The position numbers were made by a program, and so were the translations under genes. Shown piece after piece: positions 7,334 to 14,777 of a stretch of DNA of 16,156 bases (position 1 is its first letter; the number at the start of each line of letters is the position of its first letter). The notes beneath the pieces are model-generated. The model made no database searches, was not told where the DNA came from, and saw nothing but the letters and a program-made list of their open reading frames with translations. Source of the DNA: Sterolibacterium sp964521075 (GTDB lineage Bacteria; Pseudomonadota; Gammaproteobacteria; Burkholderiales; Rhodocyclaceae); the NCBI GenBank assembly GCA_964521075.1, contig CAZFPI010000061.1, positions 1 through 16,156 of the forward strand, read 5' to 3'.

Positions 7334-8672
7334 GGGCGTCATCGCCGCGATTGCAACGGCACCGGGCCGGGGAGGCGTCGGTGTCGTTCGCGTCTCGGGC
7401 CCCCGGCTGGCTGATTTCGCACAGGCAATTTCCGGGCGTATTCCCGTGCCGCGACAGGCCACGCTTGTCAGTTTTCGGGATGCGGAGGCCCGGCCAATCG
7501 ACCAGGGCATCCTGCTGTTTTTCCCCTCACCGCATTCCTTTACGGGAGAAGACGTCATCGAGCTCCAGGGCCATGGCGGCCCGGTGGTCATGCAGCTTCT
7601 TCTACAGCGTTGCCTCGAACTCGGTGCCCGGCTGGCTCAGCCTGGAGAATTCACCCGGCGCGCTTTCCTGAACGACAAGCTTGATCTTGCCCAGGCAGAA
7701 GCCGTGGCGGATCTGATCGACGCCTCAAGCACCCAGGCTGCCCGATCGGCCATGCGTTCTCTTTCGGGCGAATTCTCCCGGCAAGTGCATGACATCGTTG
7801 AACGTTTGATTGAGCTTCGCATGCTGCTTGAGGCCACGCTGGATTTTCCGGACGAGGAAATCGATGCCGAAGAACTTTTGCAAAAATCGAATGTTTCCGG
7901 CCGACTGGAGCAGTTACGCCAGGATCTTTCCCATCTGCAAAAACGGGCACAGCAGGGAAGCATGTTACGGCGGGGCTTGCAGGTCGTGCTGGTGGGCTCG
8001 CCGAACGTCGGCAAATCATCCTTGCTGAACTGTCTCGCGGGAGAAGACCGGGCCATTGTGGCGGATATTGCCGGAACCACGCGCGATGCCGTGCGGGAGA
8101 TGATCCAGATCGAGGGCATTCCCCTGCATATCATCGATACAGCAGGCTTGCGTGAAACCCGGGATACCGTCGAGAAACTGGGTATTGAAAGAAGCTGGCG
8201 TGAAATTGAGCGGGCCGATGTCATCCTTCAACTCGTTGACGCCCGCGAGGGATACCTTGATACCGATCACGATACATCCAGGCAGTTTCCGGAAGACATC
8301 GTGAGACTGGTACTTCACAATAAATGCGATCTGACGCAAGAATCGCCCGGACGAAGCGAGGAGGGCGGTGTCGTTCATCTTCGTCTGTCCGCAAAACATG
8401 GCGCGGGCGTTGATGCCCTGCGACAGGAACTGCTCGGGATTGCTGGTTGGCAGGATCATGGCGAAGACCTGATCCTGGCACGCGAACGTCACCTGCAGGC
8501 ATTGTCCGTGGCAGAAATCGCCTTGCAAGAGTCACAGCAGGAACTTTGCCGCCTGGAACTCTGTGCCGAAGGGCTTAGGCGGTCCCAGTTTGCCTTGAGT
8601 GAAATCACTGGCGAATTCACCGCGGACGATTTACTGGGGGAAATTTTTTCCCGGTTTTGCATAGGGAAATAG
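7314..8672 (+). CDS. mnmE: tRNA modification GTPase MnmE
   Basis: MnmE with MnmG installs the carboxymethylaminomethyl group on U34 of certain tRNAs. The 452-residue protein has the formyl-THF-binding N-terminal domain (TAPGRGGVGVVRVSG at 15-29; PGEFTRRAFLN at 110-120), then a GTPase domain inserted in the helical region: G1 GSPNVGKSS at 228-236, G2 GTTRD at 254-258, G3 DTAG at 275-278, G4 NKCD at 336-339. It ends in the diagnostic FCIGK with catalytic Cys449. The start is GTG at 7314, inside yidC: an in-frame stop at 7305-7307 excludes anything further upstream, and no later start codon precedes the conserved N-terminus. There is no correctly spaced Shine-Dalgarno, so translation probably depends on ribosomes finishing yidC. 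Confidence 0.97.
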   Translation: MTKRPLEGVIAAIATAPGRGGVGVVRVSGPRLADFAQAISGRIPVPRQATLVSFRDAEARPIDQGILLFFPSPHSFTGEDVIELQGHGGPVVMQLLLQRCLELGARLAQPGEFTRRAFLNDKLDLAQAEAVADLIDASSTQAARSAMRSLSGEFSRQVHDIVERLIELRMLLEATLDFPDEEIDAEELLQKSNVSGRLEQLRQDLSHLQKRAQQGSMLRRGLQVVLVGSPNVGKSSLLNCLAGEDRAIVADIAGTTRDAVREMIQIEGIPLHIIDTAGLRETRDTVEKLGIERSWREIERADVILQLVDAREGYLDTDHDTSRQFPEDIVRLVLHNKCDLTQESPGRSEEGGVVHLRLSAKHGAGVDALRQELLGIAGWQDHGEDLILARERHLQALSVAEIALQESQQELCRLELCAEGLRRSQFALSEITGEFTADDLLGEIFSRFCIGK

Positions 8673-8681
8673 TCACCGCCG

Positions 8682-8697
8682 TGTTTCACGTGAAACA
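8682..8697. promoter_or_regulatory. parS centromere site 1
   Basis: TGTTTCACGTGAAACA is a perfect 16-bp palindrome identical to the canonical chromosomal parS bound by ParB. It begins ten bases after the mnmE stop, about 3.4 kb upstream of parB and 4-6 kb from the candidate origin sites. Confidence 0.95.
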
Positions 8698-8725
8698 TCC
8701 GGGGCTGGCGAAAAGTTCCAGCGAG

Positions 8726-8741
8726 TGTTTCACGTGAAACA
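8726..8741. promoter_or_regulatory. parS centromere site 2
   Basis: This is a second identical 16-bp parS. Its start is 44 bases after the start of site 1, about four helical turns, so both sites face roughly the same side of the DNA. It ends 16 bases before the probable -35 box of the mnmG promoter. Confidence 0.95.
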
Positions 8742-8757
8742 AGTTCCGCTACCGGTT

Positions 8758-8785
8758 TTGCTGATGCCGGGGGATGGCGTATCAT
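8758..8785 (+). promoter_or_regulatory. Candidate promoter for mnmG-rsmG-parA-parB
   Basis: TTGCTG (8758-8763), a 16-base spacer and TATCAT (8780-8785) form a plausible sigma-70 promoter. Transcription would start near 8792, about 22 bases ahead of the mnmG ATG. It sits immediately downstream of the two parS sites. No other clear promoter lies between here and the one ahead of atpI. Confidence 0.5.
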
Positions 8786-8813
8786 TGCGCCTCTTTTTTC
8801 TGAAGATGTGGCG

Positions 8814-10724
8814 ATGTTGTTCTCCAAGCGTTTCGATGTGATTGTGGTGGGCGGTGGCCATGCAGGCGCAGAAGCGGCTTTGGCCGCGTCGCGCATGGGG
8901 GCACAAACCCTGTTGCTGACGCATAACATCGAAACCCTGGGGCAAATGTCCTGCAATCCTTCGATAGGCGGTATCGGCAAGGGGCATCTTGTCAAAGAAG
9001 TAGATGCTTTGGGCGGGGCCATGGCAGCGGCGACGGATGAGTCGGGGATCCAGTTTCGTATTCTTAACGCGAGTAAAGGCCCGGCGGTGCGGGCGACCCG
9101 CGCCCAGGCTGACCGTCTGCTTTATAAAGCGGCGATCCGTACCCGGCTTGAAAACCAGCCAAATCTGACCTTGTTTCAGCAGGCTGTGGATGATCTGACC
9201 CTGACGGGCGATCGGGTCAGCGGGGTGGTGACTCAGTTGGGGATACGCTTTGAAGCCGCGACTGTGGTGCTGACGGCGGGGACTTTTCTGAATGGTTTGA
9301 TCCATGTGGGCCTGAGTCATTATCCGGCAGGCCGGGCGGGTGATCCTCCAGCCATTTCTCTTTCCATGCGCCTGCGCGAACTTAATTTGCCCATCGGCCG
9401 CCTCAAGACGGGTACGCCACCGCGCATCGACGGGCGCACTATTGATTACTCTGTCTGTCAGCGTCAGCCGGGTGATGATCCTGTGCCGGTCTTTTCCTTT
9501 TTGGGTCGTCGCGAGCAGCATCCCCGCCAGGTGCCTTGCTGGATCACCCAGACGAATGCGCGAACGCATGAAATCATTCGTGGCGGGCTGGATCGTTCGC
9601 CGATGTTTACCGGGGTTATCGAAGGGGTAGGGCCGCGCTATTGCCCTTCGATCGAGGACAAGATTCATCGTTTTGCCGATAAGGATAGCCACCAGATATT
9701 TCTGGAGCCGGAAGGGCTGACGACACACGAAATCTATCCGCAGGGGGTTTCAACCAGTTTGCCGTTTGATGTGCAGCTGGCTCTGGTTCGCAGTCTTCGC
9801 GGCTTGGAGAACGCGCATATCCTGCGTCCGGGTTATGCCATCGAATATGATTATTTCGATCCACGCAATCTCAAGGCGTCGCTGGAAACCAAGTCTATTC
9901 AGGGCTTGTTTTTTGCCGGGCAGATCAACGGGACGACAGGTTATGAGGAGGCTGCGGCCCAGGGTTTGCTGGCAGGGGCGAACGCTGCCTTGCAAGCCTT
10001 GGGCAGGGCGGAGGCGTGGACACCTCGCCGCGACGAAGCTTATCTGGGTGTGCTGGTCGATGATCTGATTACGCGTGGTGTTTCAGAGCCTTACCGGATG
10101 TTTACCAGCCGGGCTGAGTATCGCTTGAGTCTGCGTGAAGATAATGCGGATCTGCGTCTGACCGAAGCCGGGCGCGCGCTGGGTCTGGTGGATGATGAAC
10201 GCTGGGCTGTTTTTAATCGCAAGCGCGATGCCATTGCCGCCGAGAGCGAAAGGCTCAAGGCTACCTGGGTCAACCCGAAAATCGTTGATGCGGCCGAGGC
10301 GGTGCGTGTGCTGGGGCAGGGGCTGGAGCGTGAGTATCGCCTGTTCGATCTTTTACGAAGGCCACAGGTGAGTTACGCCAGCTTGTCGACCCTTCCGGGT
10401 TTTGGCGGTGCGGGGGAGGGTGATGCTCCGCTTGATTTTCAGGTAATCGAGCAACTGGAGATTCAGGCCAAGTATCAAGGTTATATCGACCGGCAGCAGG
10501 AGGATGTTCAGCGCAGCCAGCTGAATGAAGGCTTGCGTTTGCCGCTGGATATGGATTACGCGGCGGTACATGGCCTTTCTATCGAGGTGCGCCAGCGTTT
10601 GAACCAGCATCGCCCTGAAACGCTTGGACAGGCTTCCCGTATTCAGGGGGTGACGCCTGCGGCAATTTCACTTCTGCTGGTGCATCTCAAGCGACGTGCG
10701 CTGAAAGAAAGCCCCGTTAAATGA
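8814..10724 (+). CDS. mnmG: tRNA uridine 5-carboxymethylaminomethyl modification enzyme MnmG (GidA)
   Basis: MnmG is the FAD- and NADH-dependent partner of MnmE in wobble-uridine modification. From ATG 8814 it has 636 residues. The Rossmann FAD motif GGGHAG is at 13-18. The two conserved catalytic cysteines fall at 47 (MSCNPSIGGIGKGH) and 277 (RYCPSIEDK), the same numbers as in E. coli as I recall it, which supports this start. GTPPRIDGRT is at 200-209, and the C-terminal helical MnmE-binding domain follows. An in-frame GTG at 8808 would add two residues, but GAAG at 8802-8805 is better spaced for 8814. The stop overlaps the rsmG ATG (ATGA). Confidence 0.98.
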   Translation: MLFSKRFDVIVVGGGHAGAEAALAASRMGAQTLLLTHNIETLGQMSCNPSIGGIGKGHLVKEVDALGGAMAAATDESGIQFRILNASKGPAVRATRAQADRLLYKAAIRTRLENQPNLTLFQQAVDDLTLTGDRVSGVVTQLGIRFEAATVVLTAGTFLNGLIHVGLSHYPAGRAGDPPAISLSMRLRELNLPIGRLKTGTPPRIDGRTIDYSVCQRQPGDDPVPVFSFLGRREQHPRQVPCWITQTNARTHEIIRGGLDRSPMFTGVIEGVGPRYCPSIEDKIHRFADKDSHQIFLEPEGLTTHEIYPQGVSTSLPFDVQLALVRSLRGLENAHILRPGYAIEYDYFDPRNLKASLETKSIQGLFFAGQINGTTGYEEAAAQGLLAGANAALQALGRAEAWTPRRDEAYLGVLVDDLITRGVSEPYRMFTSRAEYRLSLREDNADLRLTEAGRALGLVDDERWAVFNRKRDAIAAESERLKATWVNPKIVDAAEAVRVLGQGLEREYRLFDLLRRPQVSYASLSTLPGFGGAGEGDAPLDFQVIEQLEIQAKYQGYIDRQQEDVQRSQLNEGLRLPLDMDYAAVHGLSIEVRQRLNQHRPETLGQASRIQGVTPAAISLLLVHLKRRALKESPVK

Positions 10725-11380
10725 AGCCTGAATTCTCTCCACAGATTGCCGCTGTCGCACCGGGTCTGCGCGCGGGGGTCGCGGCTTTGGCACTTGATCT
10801 GCCTGCCGGTGCGGAAGACAAATTGCTGGCTTACCTGGCTTTGCTGGATAAGTGGAACCGGGTCTATAACCTGACGGCCGTGCGTGATTTATCGCAGATG
10901 GTGAGCCATCATCTGCTGGATTCACTGGCGATATTGCCCGATGTCGGTGCGTATGCCTCCCTGGCCGATGTGGGGAGCGGCGGCGGCTTGCCGGGCATTC
11001 CCCTGGCGATCGCTCGCCCGGAAATGATGGTGGTGCTGATTGAGGCGAACCAGAAAAAATCCAGTTTTTTGCAGCAGGCAAAAATCGAACTGAACCTGGC
11101 CAATGTTCACGTCCATTGTGGTCGGGTGGAGACCTTCAAGCCCATGGCCCCCGTCGCTGCCGTCATCTCCAGGGCGTTTTCCGACCTCGCCCTGTTTGTT
11201 CGTGTCGCAGGCCATCTTCCGGAGCCAGGCGGGCCGCTGCTGGCCATGAAAGGCTTGTTGCCCGATGAAGAAATCGCGGTGTTGCCTGAAAACTGGCGGG
11301 TCGCGCGCAGCCGGGAGATTCATGTGCCGGAGCTGGGCGCGCAGCGACATCTGCTCGTGCTGGAAAAATTGTCATCGTAG
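10721..11380 (+). CDS. rsmG: 16S rRNA (guanine527-N7)-methyltransferase RsmG (GidB)
   Basis: RsmG methylates N7 of G527 in 16S rRNA using S-adenosylmethionine; loss of it gives low-level streptomycin resistance in several bacteria. The 219-residue protein has the family signature KWNRVYNLTAVRD at 44-56, HHLLDSLAI near 63-71, the SAM-binding loop ADVGSGGGLPGIPLA at 82-96, LIEANQKKSSFL near 106-117, and ISRAFSDL in the later core. Its ATG overlaps the mnmG stop, a strong sign of translational coupling. parA follows after 14 bases. Confidence 0.97.
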   Translation: MKPEFSPQIAAVAPGLRAGVAALALDLPAGAEDKLLAYLALLDKWNRVYNLTAVRDLSQMVSHHLLDSLAILPDVGAYASLADVGSGGGLPGIPLAIARPEMMVVLIEANQKKSSFLQQAKIELNLANVHVHCGRVETFKPMAPVAAVISRAFSDLALFVRVAGHLPEPGGPLLAMKGLLPDEEIAVLPENWRVARSREIHVPELGAQRHLLVLEKLSS

Positions 11381-11394
11381 AGAGAGGAAGGCCC

Positions 11395-12159
11395 ATGCAT
11401 ATCTTTGCCATCGCCAATCAGAAAGGCGGCGTCGGAAAAACGACGACTACGGTCAATCTCGCGGCGGCTCTGGCAGCACGCGGGCAGCGTACCCTGCTGG
11501 TGGATCTCGACCCGCAGGGCAATGCTACGATGGGCAGCGGTATCGACAAGCGCGCCTTGACGCAATCTGTCTATCACCTGCTGGTCGGCCTGGCGACCCT
11601 TGCCGAAGTGCGTGCGAGCAGCAGCGCAAAATTCGACCTGCTGCCGGCCAACCGTGACCTGGCCGGGGCCGAGGTCGAAATGGTGGAGCTTGAGCGGCGC
11701 GAAATGCGCCTGAAAGACGCCCTGGCCGCGCATGCCGACGAATATGACTTTGTCCTGATCGATTGCCCGCCATCCCTGTCCTTGCTGACATTGAACGGCC
11801 TTTGCTCGGCGCATGGTGTTGTCATACCAATGCAATGCGAGTATTACGCGCTGGAAGGCTTGTCCGATCTGGTCAATACGATCAAGAAGGTTCACGCCAA
11901 CCTGAACAATGACCTGAAAATCATTGGCCTCTTGCGCGTGATGTTTGACAGCCGCGCAACCCTGGGGCATCAGGTTTCCGCAGAGCTCGAACAGCATTTT
12001 GGCGACAAGGTTTTCAAGACCATCGTTCCGCGCAATGTCCGTCTGGCCGAAGCCCCCAGCTACGGCATTCCCGGTGTGCTGTTCGATAAATCCTCGAAGG
12101 GCGCGCAGGCCTACCTGGCCTTTGCCAGCGAGATGATCGAACGCGTCAAGACGATGTAA
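11395..12159 (+). CDS. parA: Chromosome-partitioning ATPase ParA (Soj)
   Basis: ParA is a deviant Walker ATPase that binds DNA non-specifically as an ATP dimer and moves ParB-parS complexes apart. The 254 residues include deviant Walker A KGGVGKTT at 10-17 (signature lysine K10), DLDPQGNAT at 38-46, Walker B-like FVLIDCPPSLSLLTLN at 119-134, and the conserved RNVRLAEAPSYG at 213-224. The short length with no N-terminal helix-turn-helix marks the chromosomal (type Ib-like) form rather than the long plasmid P1/F type, so it probably does not repress its own promoter. A GAGGAAGG Shine-Dalgarno precedes the ATG. It lies 14 bases after rsmG and 29 before parB. Confidence 0.97.
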   Translation: MHIFAIANQKGGVGKTTTTVNLAAALAARGQRTLLVDLDPQGNATMGSGIDKRALTQSVYHLLVGLATLAEVRASSSAKFDLLPANRDLAGAEVEMVELERREMRLKDALAAHADEYDFVLIDCPPSLSLLTLNGLCSAHGVVIPMQCEYYALEGLSDLVNTIKKVHANLNNDLKIIGLLRVMFDSRATLGHQVSAELEQHFGDKVFKTIVPRNVRLAEAPSYGIPGVLFDKSSKGAQAYLAFASEMIERVKTM

Positions 12160-12188
12160 GTCCGGACACGGACGACAAGGAGAAAAAA

Positions 12189-13076
12189 TTGAATCCCCCA
12201 AAGAAAAAAGGTCTGGGTCGAGGGCTCGATGCCTTGCTGGATGTGAGTTCCGGCCCGGAAAACATGCGTCAGGACACATTGCCGGTCACGCGTTTGCAGC
12301 CAGGCAAGTATCAGCCCCGCACCCGCATGGATGCCGATTCGCTCAACGAACTGGCCGCGTCGATCAAGGCGCAAGGCATTGTGCAGCCCATCCTGGTACG
12401 GCCGGTTGAGGGCGATCGCTTTGAAATCATCGCCGGGGAACGTCGCTGGCGTGCCGCACAACTGGCCGGGATCAGCGAAGTGCCTGTCCTGGTGCGCGAA
12501 ATTCCGGACGAGGCCACGCTGGCCATGTCCCTGATCGAAAACATCCAGCGCGAAAACCTGAACCCGCTGGAAGAGGCCGCCGGTATCCAGCGTCTCGTTG
12601 ACGAATTCGGCATGAGCCACCAGCAGGCAGCCGATGCTGTCGGGCGTTCGCGTCCGGCGGCTTCCAATTTGCTGCGTTTGCTGCAACTGGCCAAACCCGT
12701 GCAGGAGTGCCTCTTTGCCGGGGAACTCGACATGGGCCACGCCCGCGCCCTGCTGCCGCTGGCCAAAGCTGAACAGGCACGTCTGGCAGCACTCGTTGTC
12801 CATAAGGGTCTCTCGGTTCGGGAGACAGAAAAGCTCGTTCAGCGCGAGCTTCACCCGCCTGCAGAAAAGGCCGGCACGGACAGGAAAGTGGATCGTGATC
12901 TGCTGCGTCTGCAGGAAGAACTGGCCGATATCCTGGGGGCAGCCGTCAAGGTGGCCGCCAATAAAAAAGGCCATGGCCAGCTGTCGATCAGCTTCAGCAC
13001 CTTTGAACAACTGGAAGGAATTCTGGATCGGCTCCGTTCAGCCTCGCCCGACGAGATCCAGGGCGGGCGGGAGTGA
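12189..13076 (+). CDS. parB: Chromosome-partitioning protein ParB (Spo0J)
   Basis: ParB binds parS, spreads along DNA as a CTP-dependent clamp and is moved by ParA. The 295-residue protein opens with a basic GLGRGLDALL segment (8-17), the usual ParA-contacting N-terminus. The CTP-binding domain carries GERRWRAAQLAG at 83-94 and ENIQRENLNPLEEA at 117-130. A helix-turn-helix for parS recognition spans about 142-167 (MSHQQAADAVGRSRPAASNL), and the dimerisation domain fills the C-terminus. The start is TTG at 12189, supported by AAGGAGA at 12177-12183 five bases upstream and by the conserved N-terminus. Its target sites are present at 8682 and 8726. Confidence 0.97.
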   Translation: MNPPKKKGLGRGLDALLDVSSGPENMRQDTLPVTRLQPGKYQPRTRMDADSLNELAASIKAQGIVQPILVRPVEGDRFEIIAGERRWRAAQLAGISEVPVLVREIPDEATLAMSLIENIQRENLNPLEEAAGIQRLVDEFGMSHQQAADAVGRSRPAASNLLRLLQLAKPVQECLFAGELDMGHARALLPLAKAEQARLAALVVHKGLSVRETEKLVQRELHPPAEKAGTDRKVDRDLLRLQEELADILGAAVKVAANKKGHGQLSISFSTFEQLEGILDRLRSASPDEIQGGRE

Positions 13077-13112
13077 TTCTTGCCCATCAAAAAAATCATT
13101 GGAGGCATTCCT

Positions 13113-13141
13113 TTGACTAATCGGGAAAACCTTCTTATAAT
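13113..13141 (+). promoter_or_regulatory. Strong sigma-70-type promoter of the atp operon
   Basis: TTGACT (13113-13118), exactly 17 bases, then a perfect TATAAT (13136-13141). This is the best promoter match in the window. Transcription would begin near 13148, leaving a leader of about 58 bases before atpI. It lies wholly in the 130-base gap after parB. Confidence 0.85.
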
Positions 13142-13169
13142 CGCCGACTTTTCGTGCGGCAGGTCATCA

Positions 13170-13187
13170 CTGCGGCTGCTGCGGCTG
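13170..13187 (+). repeat. Perfect 9-bp tandem repeat in the atpI leader
   Basis: CTGCGGCTG occurs twice back to back (13170-13178 and 13179-13187) in the predicted untranslated leader between the atp promoter and atpI. The repeat is GC-rich, unlike the one ahead of atpE. Function unknown; it may be chance slippage. Confidence 0.6.
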
Positions 13188-13206
13188 AGTCGTCGCCATA
13201 TCCGCC

Positions 13207-13545
13207 ATGTTTAAGGTGGTGGTATTGCAAGTAGCCGCAACGCTGGTGGCAGGCGGGCTGGGTTGGCTGTTTTCAGGCAGGGCAGGGTTGATTTCCGCGT
13301 TGTGCGGTGGGCTGGCCTACCTCTTGCCCAATCTGGTTTTTGTCGTGCGATTGAAGGCAGCGGCCGCCAGCGGTCGTGCCAGCAGTATCAGCTTCCTTGT
13401 CGGCGAGTTTGGCAAGGTTGTGGCAACAATAGGAATTTTGGTCGCCGTGCAACAGTGGTATCCCGATGTGCAGTGGTTGTTCTTGCTGGTCGGGCTGTTC
13501 GCGGCACTTAAGGCAAATCTGTTCGCATTCTTGGTAAAGACCTGA
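13207..13545 (+). CDS. atpI: ATP synthase accessory protein AtpI
   Basis: AtpI is a small membrane protein encoded first in many atp operons and thought to help assemble the c-ring; it is not part of the finished enzyme. The 112-residue product has four hydrophobic stretches (about 4-22, 26-47, 61-82, 88-109), with GLISALCGGLAYLLPNLVFV near 27-46, the typical family segment. No recognisable Shine-Dalgarno precedes the ATG, consistent with low-level production from a strong operon mRNA. The start was chosen for the MFKVVVLQ N-terminus common in this family. atpB follows after five bases. Confidence 0.9.
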   Translation: MFKVVVLQVAATLVAGGLGWLFSGRAGLISALCGGLAYLLPNLVFVVRLKAAAASGRASSISFLVGEFGKVVATIGILVAVQQWYPDVQWLFLLVGLFAALKANLFAFLVKT

Positions 13546-13550
13546 AGAAT

Positions 13551-14387
13551 ATGGCAACCGGTCACGAAGCAGCCGCTCCCACAGCGTCCGAATACATCCA
13601 GCACCACCTGACGCACCTGAACAGCTCAGGCGAGCCCCAGAAGGCCATCATTGATTTTTCGCTGGCCAATCTCGACACCTTCGCCTTTTCGCTGGCCATG
13701 GGCCTGGCGGCCATTCTCCTGATGTGGATGGTTGCGCGCAAGGTCACCTCCGGTGTTCCTGGCCGTTTGCAGGCGGCACTGGAAATCGTCATGGAAATGG
13801 TCGACTCCCAAGCCAAGTCCATCGTCCATGGCGACCGCACCTTTATCGCACCGCTGGCCCTGACGGTATTTGTCTGGGTGTTTTTCATGAACGCCCTCGA
13901 CCTTTTGCCGCTTGACCTCATGCCGCTGCTTTGGCAGACATCCACCGGCAACCCCCATGCTTACCTGCGTATCGTGCCCTCGGCAGACCTCAACGGCACA
14001 CTGGGCATGTCGCTCGGCGTCCTTCTGCTCATGCTCTGGTACAGCGTCAAGATCAAGGGAATTGGCGGCTTTCTGCATGAGTTAGTGGCCGCTCCGTTCG
14101 GTGACAAGGTATTTCTCTACCCGATGAACCTGCTGCTCAACCTCATCGAATTCGCCGCCAAGGCCCTCTCGCTGGGGATGCGGTTGTTCGGCAACATGTA
14201 CGCTGGCGAGCTGATCTTCATGCTGATCGCCCTGCTCGGTGGTGTGGCAACCTGGTGGGGGGTCGGGATGCACCTGATCCTGGGGGCGGTGTGGGCAATT
14301 TTCCACATCCTCATCATCACGCTGCAAGCCTTCATCTTCATGATGCTGACGCTGGTGTACATCGGCCAGGCGCATGAAGGACACTGA
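13551..14387 (+). CDS. atpB: ATP synthase F0 subunit a
   Basis: Subunit a forms the proton half-channels against the c-ring. The 278-residue protein has a polar N-terminal tail with YIQHHLTHLN near 15-24, followed by five to six membrane helices. The essential arginine is R211 in LSLGMRLFGNMYAGE (E. coli R210). The conserved polar residues N217-like and the final helix with LQAFIFMMLTLVYIGQA near 258-274 are present. DLLPLDLMPLL near 117-127 is typical of betaproteobacteria. Spacing to atpI is five bases, with only a weak GAAGA ahead of the ATG, so coupling to atpI is likely. Insertion into the membrane should need YidC, also encoded here. Confidence 0.97.
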   Translation: MATGHEAAAPTASEYIQHHLTHLNSSGEPQKAIIDFSLANLDTFAFSLAMGLAAILLMWMVARKVTSGVPGRLQAALEIVMEMVDSQAKSIVHGDRTFIAPLALTVFVWVFFMNALDLLPLDLMPLLWQTSTGNPHAYLRIVPSADLNGTLGMSLGVLLLMLWYSVKIKGIGGFLHELVAAPFGDKVFLYPMNLLLNLIEFAAKALSLGMRLFGNMYAGELIFMLIALLGGVATWWGVGMHLILGAVWAIFHILIITLQAFIFMMLTLVYIGQAHEGH

Positions 14388-14427
14388 TTCAACCGTTTTC
14401 TGCAAGTCCGTAAGTTTTAGCTCTCAC

Positions 14428-14463
14428 CCGTTTTAACCGTCTTAATCGTCTTAACTGTCATTC
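14428..14463 (+). repeat. Degenerate 9-bp tandem repeat ahead of atpE
   Basis: Four consecutive nonamers read CCGTTTTAA (14428), CCGTCTTAA (14437), TCGTCTTAA (14446) and CTGTCATTC (14455), the last being diverged. They sit in the 98-base gap between atpB and atpE, ending 11 bases before the atpE Shine-Dalgarno. The stretch is U-rich and poor in G, so it should be unstructured in the mRNA. E. coli has a U-rich translational enhancer in the same place with a TTTTAACTG core, as I recall it; the likeness suggests the same role here, which is inference. Confidence 0.6.
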
Positions 14464-14485
14464 ATCTTTCAATCAAGGAGTCATC

Positions 14486-14734
14486 ATGGAACACATTCTC
14501 GGTTACGTTGCCCTCGCCGCCGGCCTGATCATCGGTCTGGGTGCAATCGGTGCCTGTATCGGCATCGGCATCATGGGTTCGAAGTACCTCGAAGCATCGG
14601 CCCGTCAGCCTGAGCTGATGAACGCCCTGCAAACCAAGATGTTCCTGCTGGCCGGTCTGATCGACGCTGCCTTCCTGATCGGTGTCGGTATCGCGATGAT
14701 GTTCGCTTTCGCCAACCCGTTCGTCCTCAAGTAA
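14486..14734 (+). CDS. atpE: ATP synthase F0 subunit c
   Basis: Subunit c is the proteolipid of the rotating ring. The 82 residues form two membrane helices (about 6-30 and 52-77) joined by the polar loop ARQPEL at 39-44 that contacts F1. The first helix has the glycine-rich packing pattern GACIGIGIMGS. The ion-binding carboxylate is D60 in GLIDAAFLIG, corresponding to D61 of E. coli; the extra glutamine, glutamate and serine ligands typical of sodium-dependent rings are not seen, so proton coupling is expected. A strong AAGGAG at 14475-14480 sits five bases before the ATG, fitting the high copy number of this subunit. Confidence 0.98.
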   Translation: MEHILGYVALAAGLIIGLGAIGACIGIGIMGSKYLEASARQPELMNALQTKMFLLAGLIDAAFLIGVGIAMMFAFANPFVLK

Positions 14735-14777
14735 TCGCCTCCCTCGAGCCAATCAAACCGCTTTAAGGAGCGAAACC

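Noticed and set aside
8808..8813. GTG at 8808 as the mnmG start
   Set aside because: It would leave only two bases to the GAAG motif. ATG 8814 has better spacing and gives cysteine positions 47 and 277 matching the E. coli numbering.
12111..13010. A 299-codon minus-strand frame opposite parB, and similar long antisense frames opposite parA, dnaA, mnmG and atpH
   Set aside because: All lie fully opposite well-recognised genes, have low-complexity or unconserved-looking translations, and are expected from GC-rich third codon positions.
13077..13112. Possible terminator after parB
   Set aside because: The A-run at 13089-13095 and nearby GGAGGCATTCC do not form a GC-rich stem followed by a U-tract in the plus orientation, so I could not support a terminator between parB and atpI.
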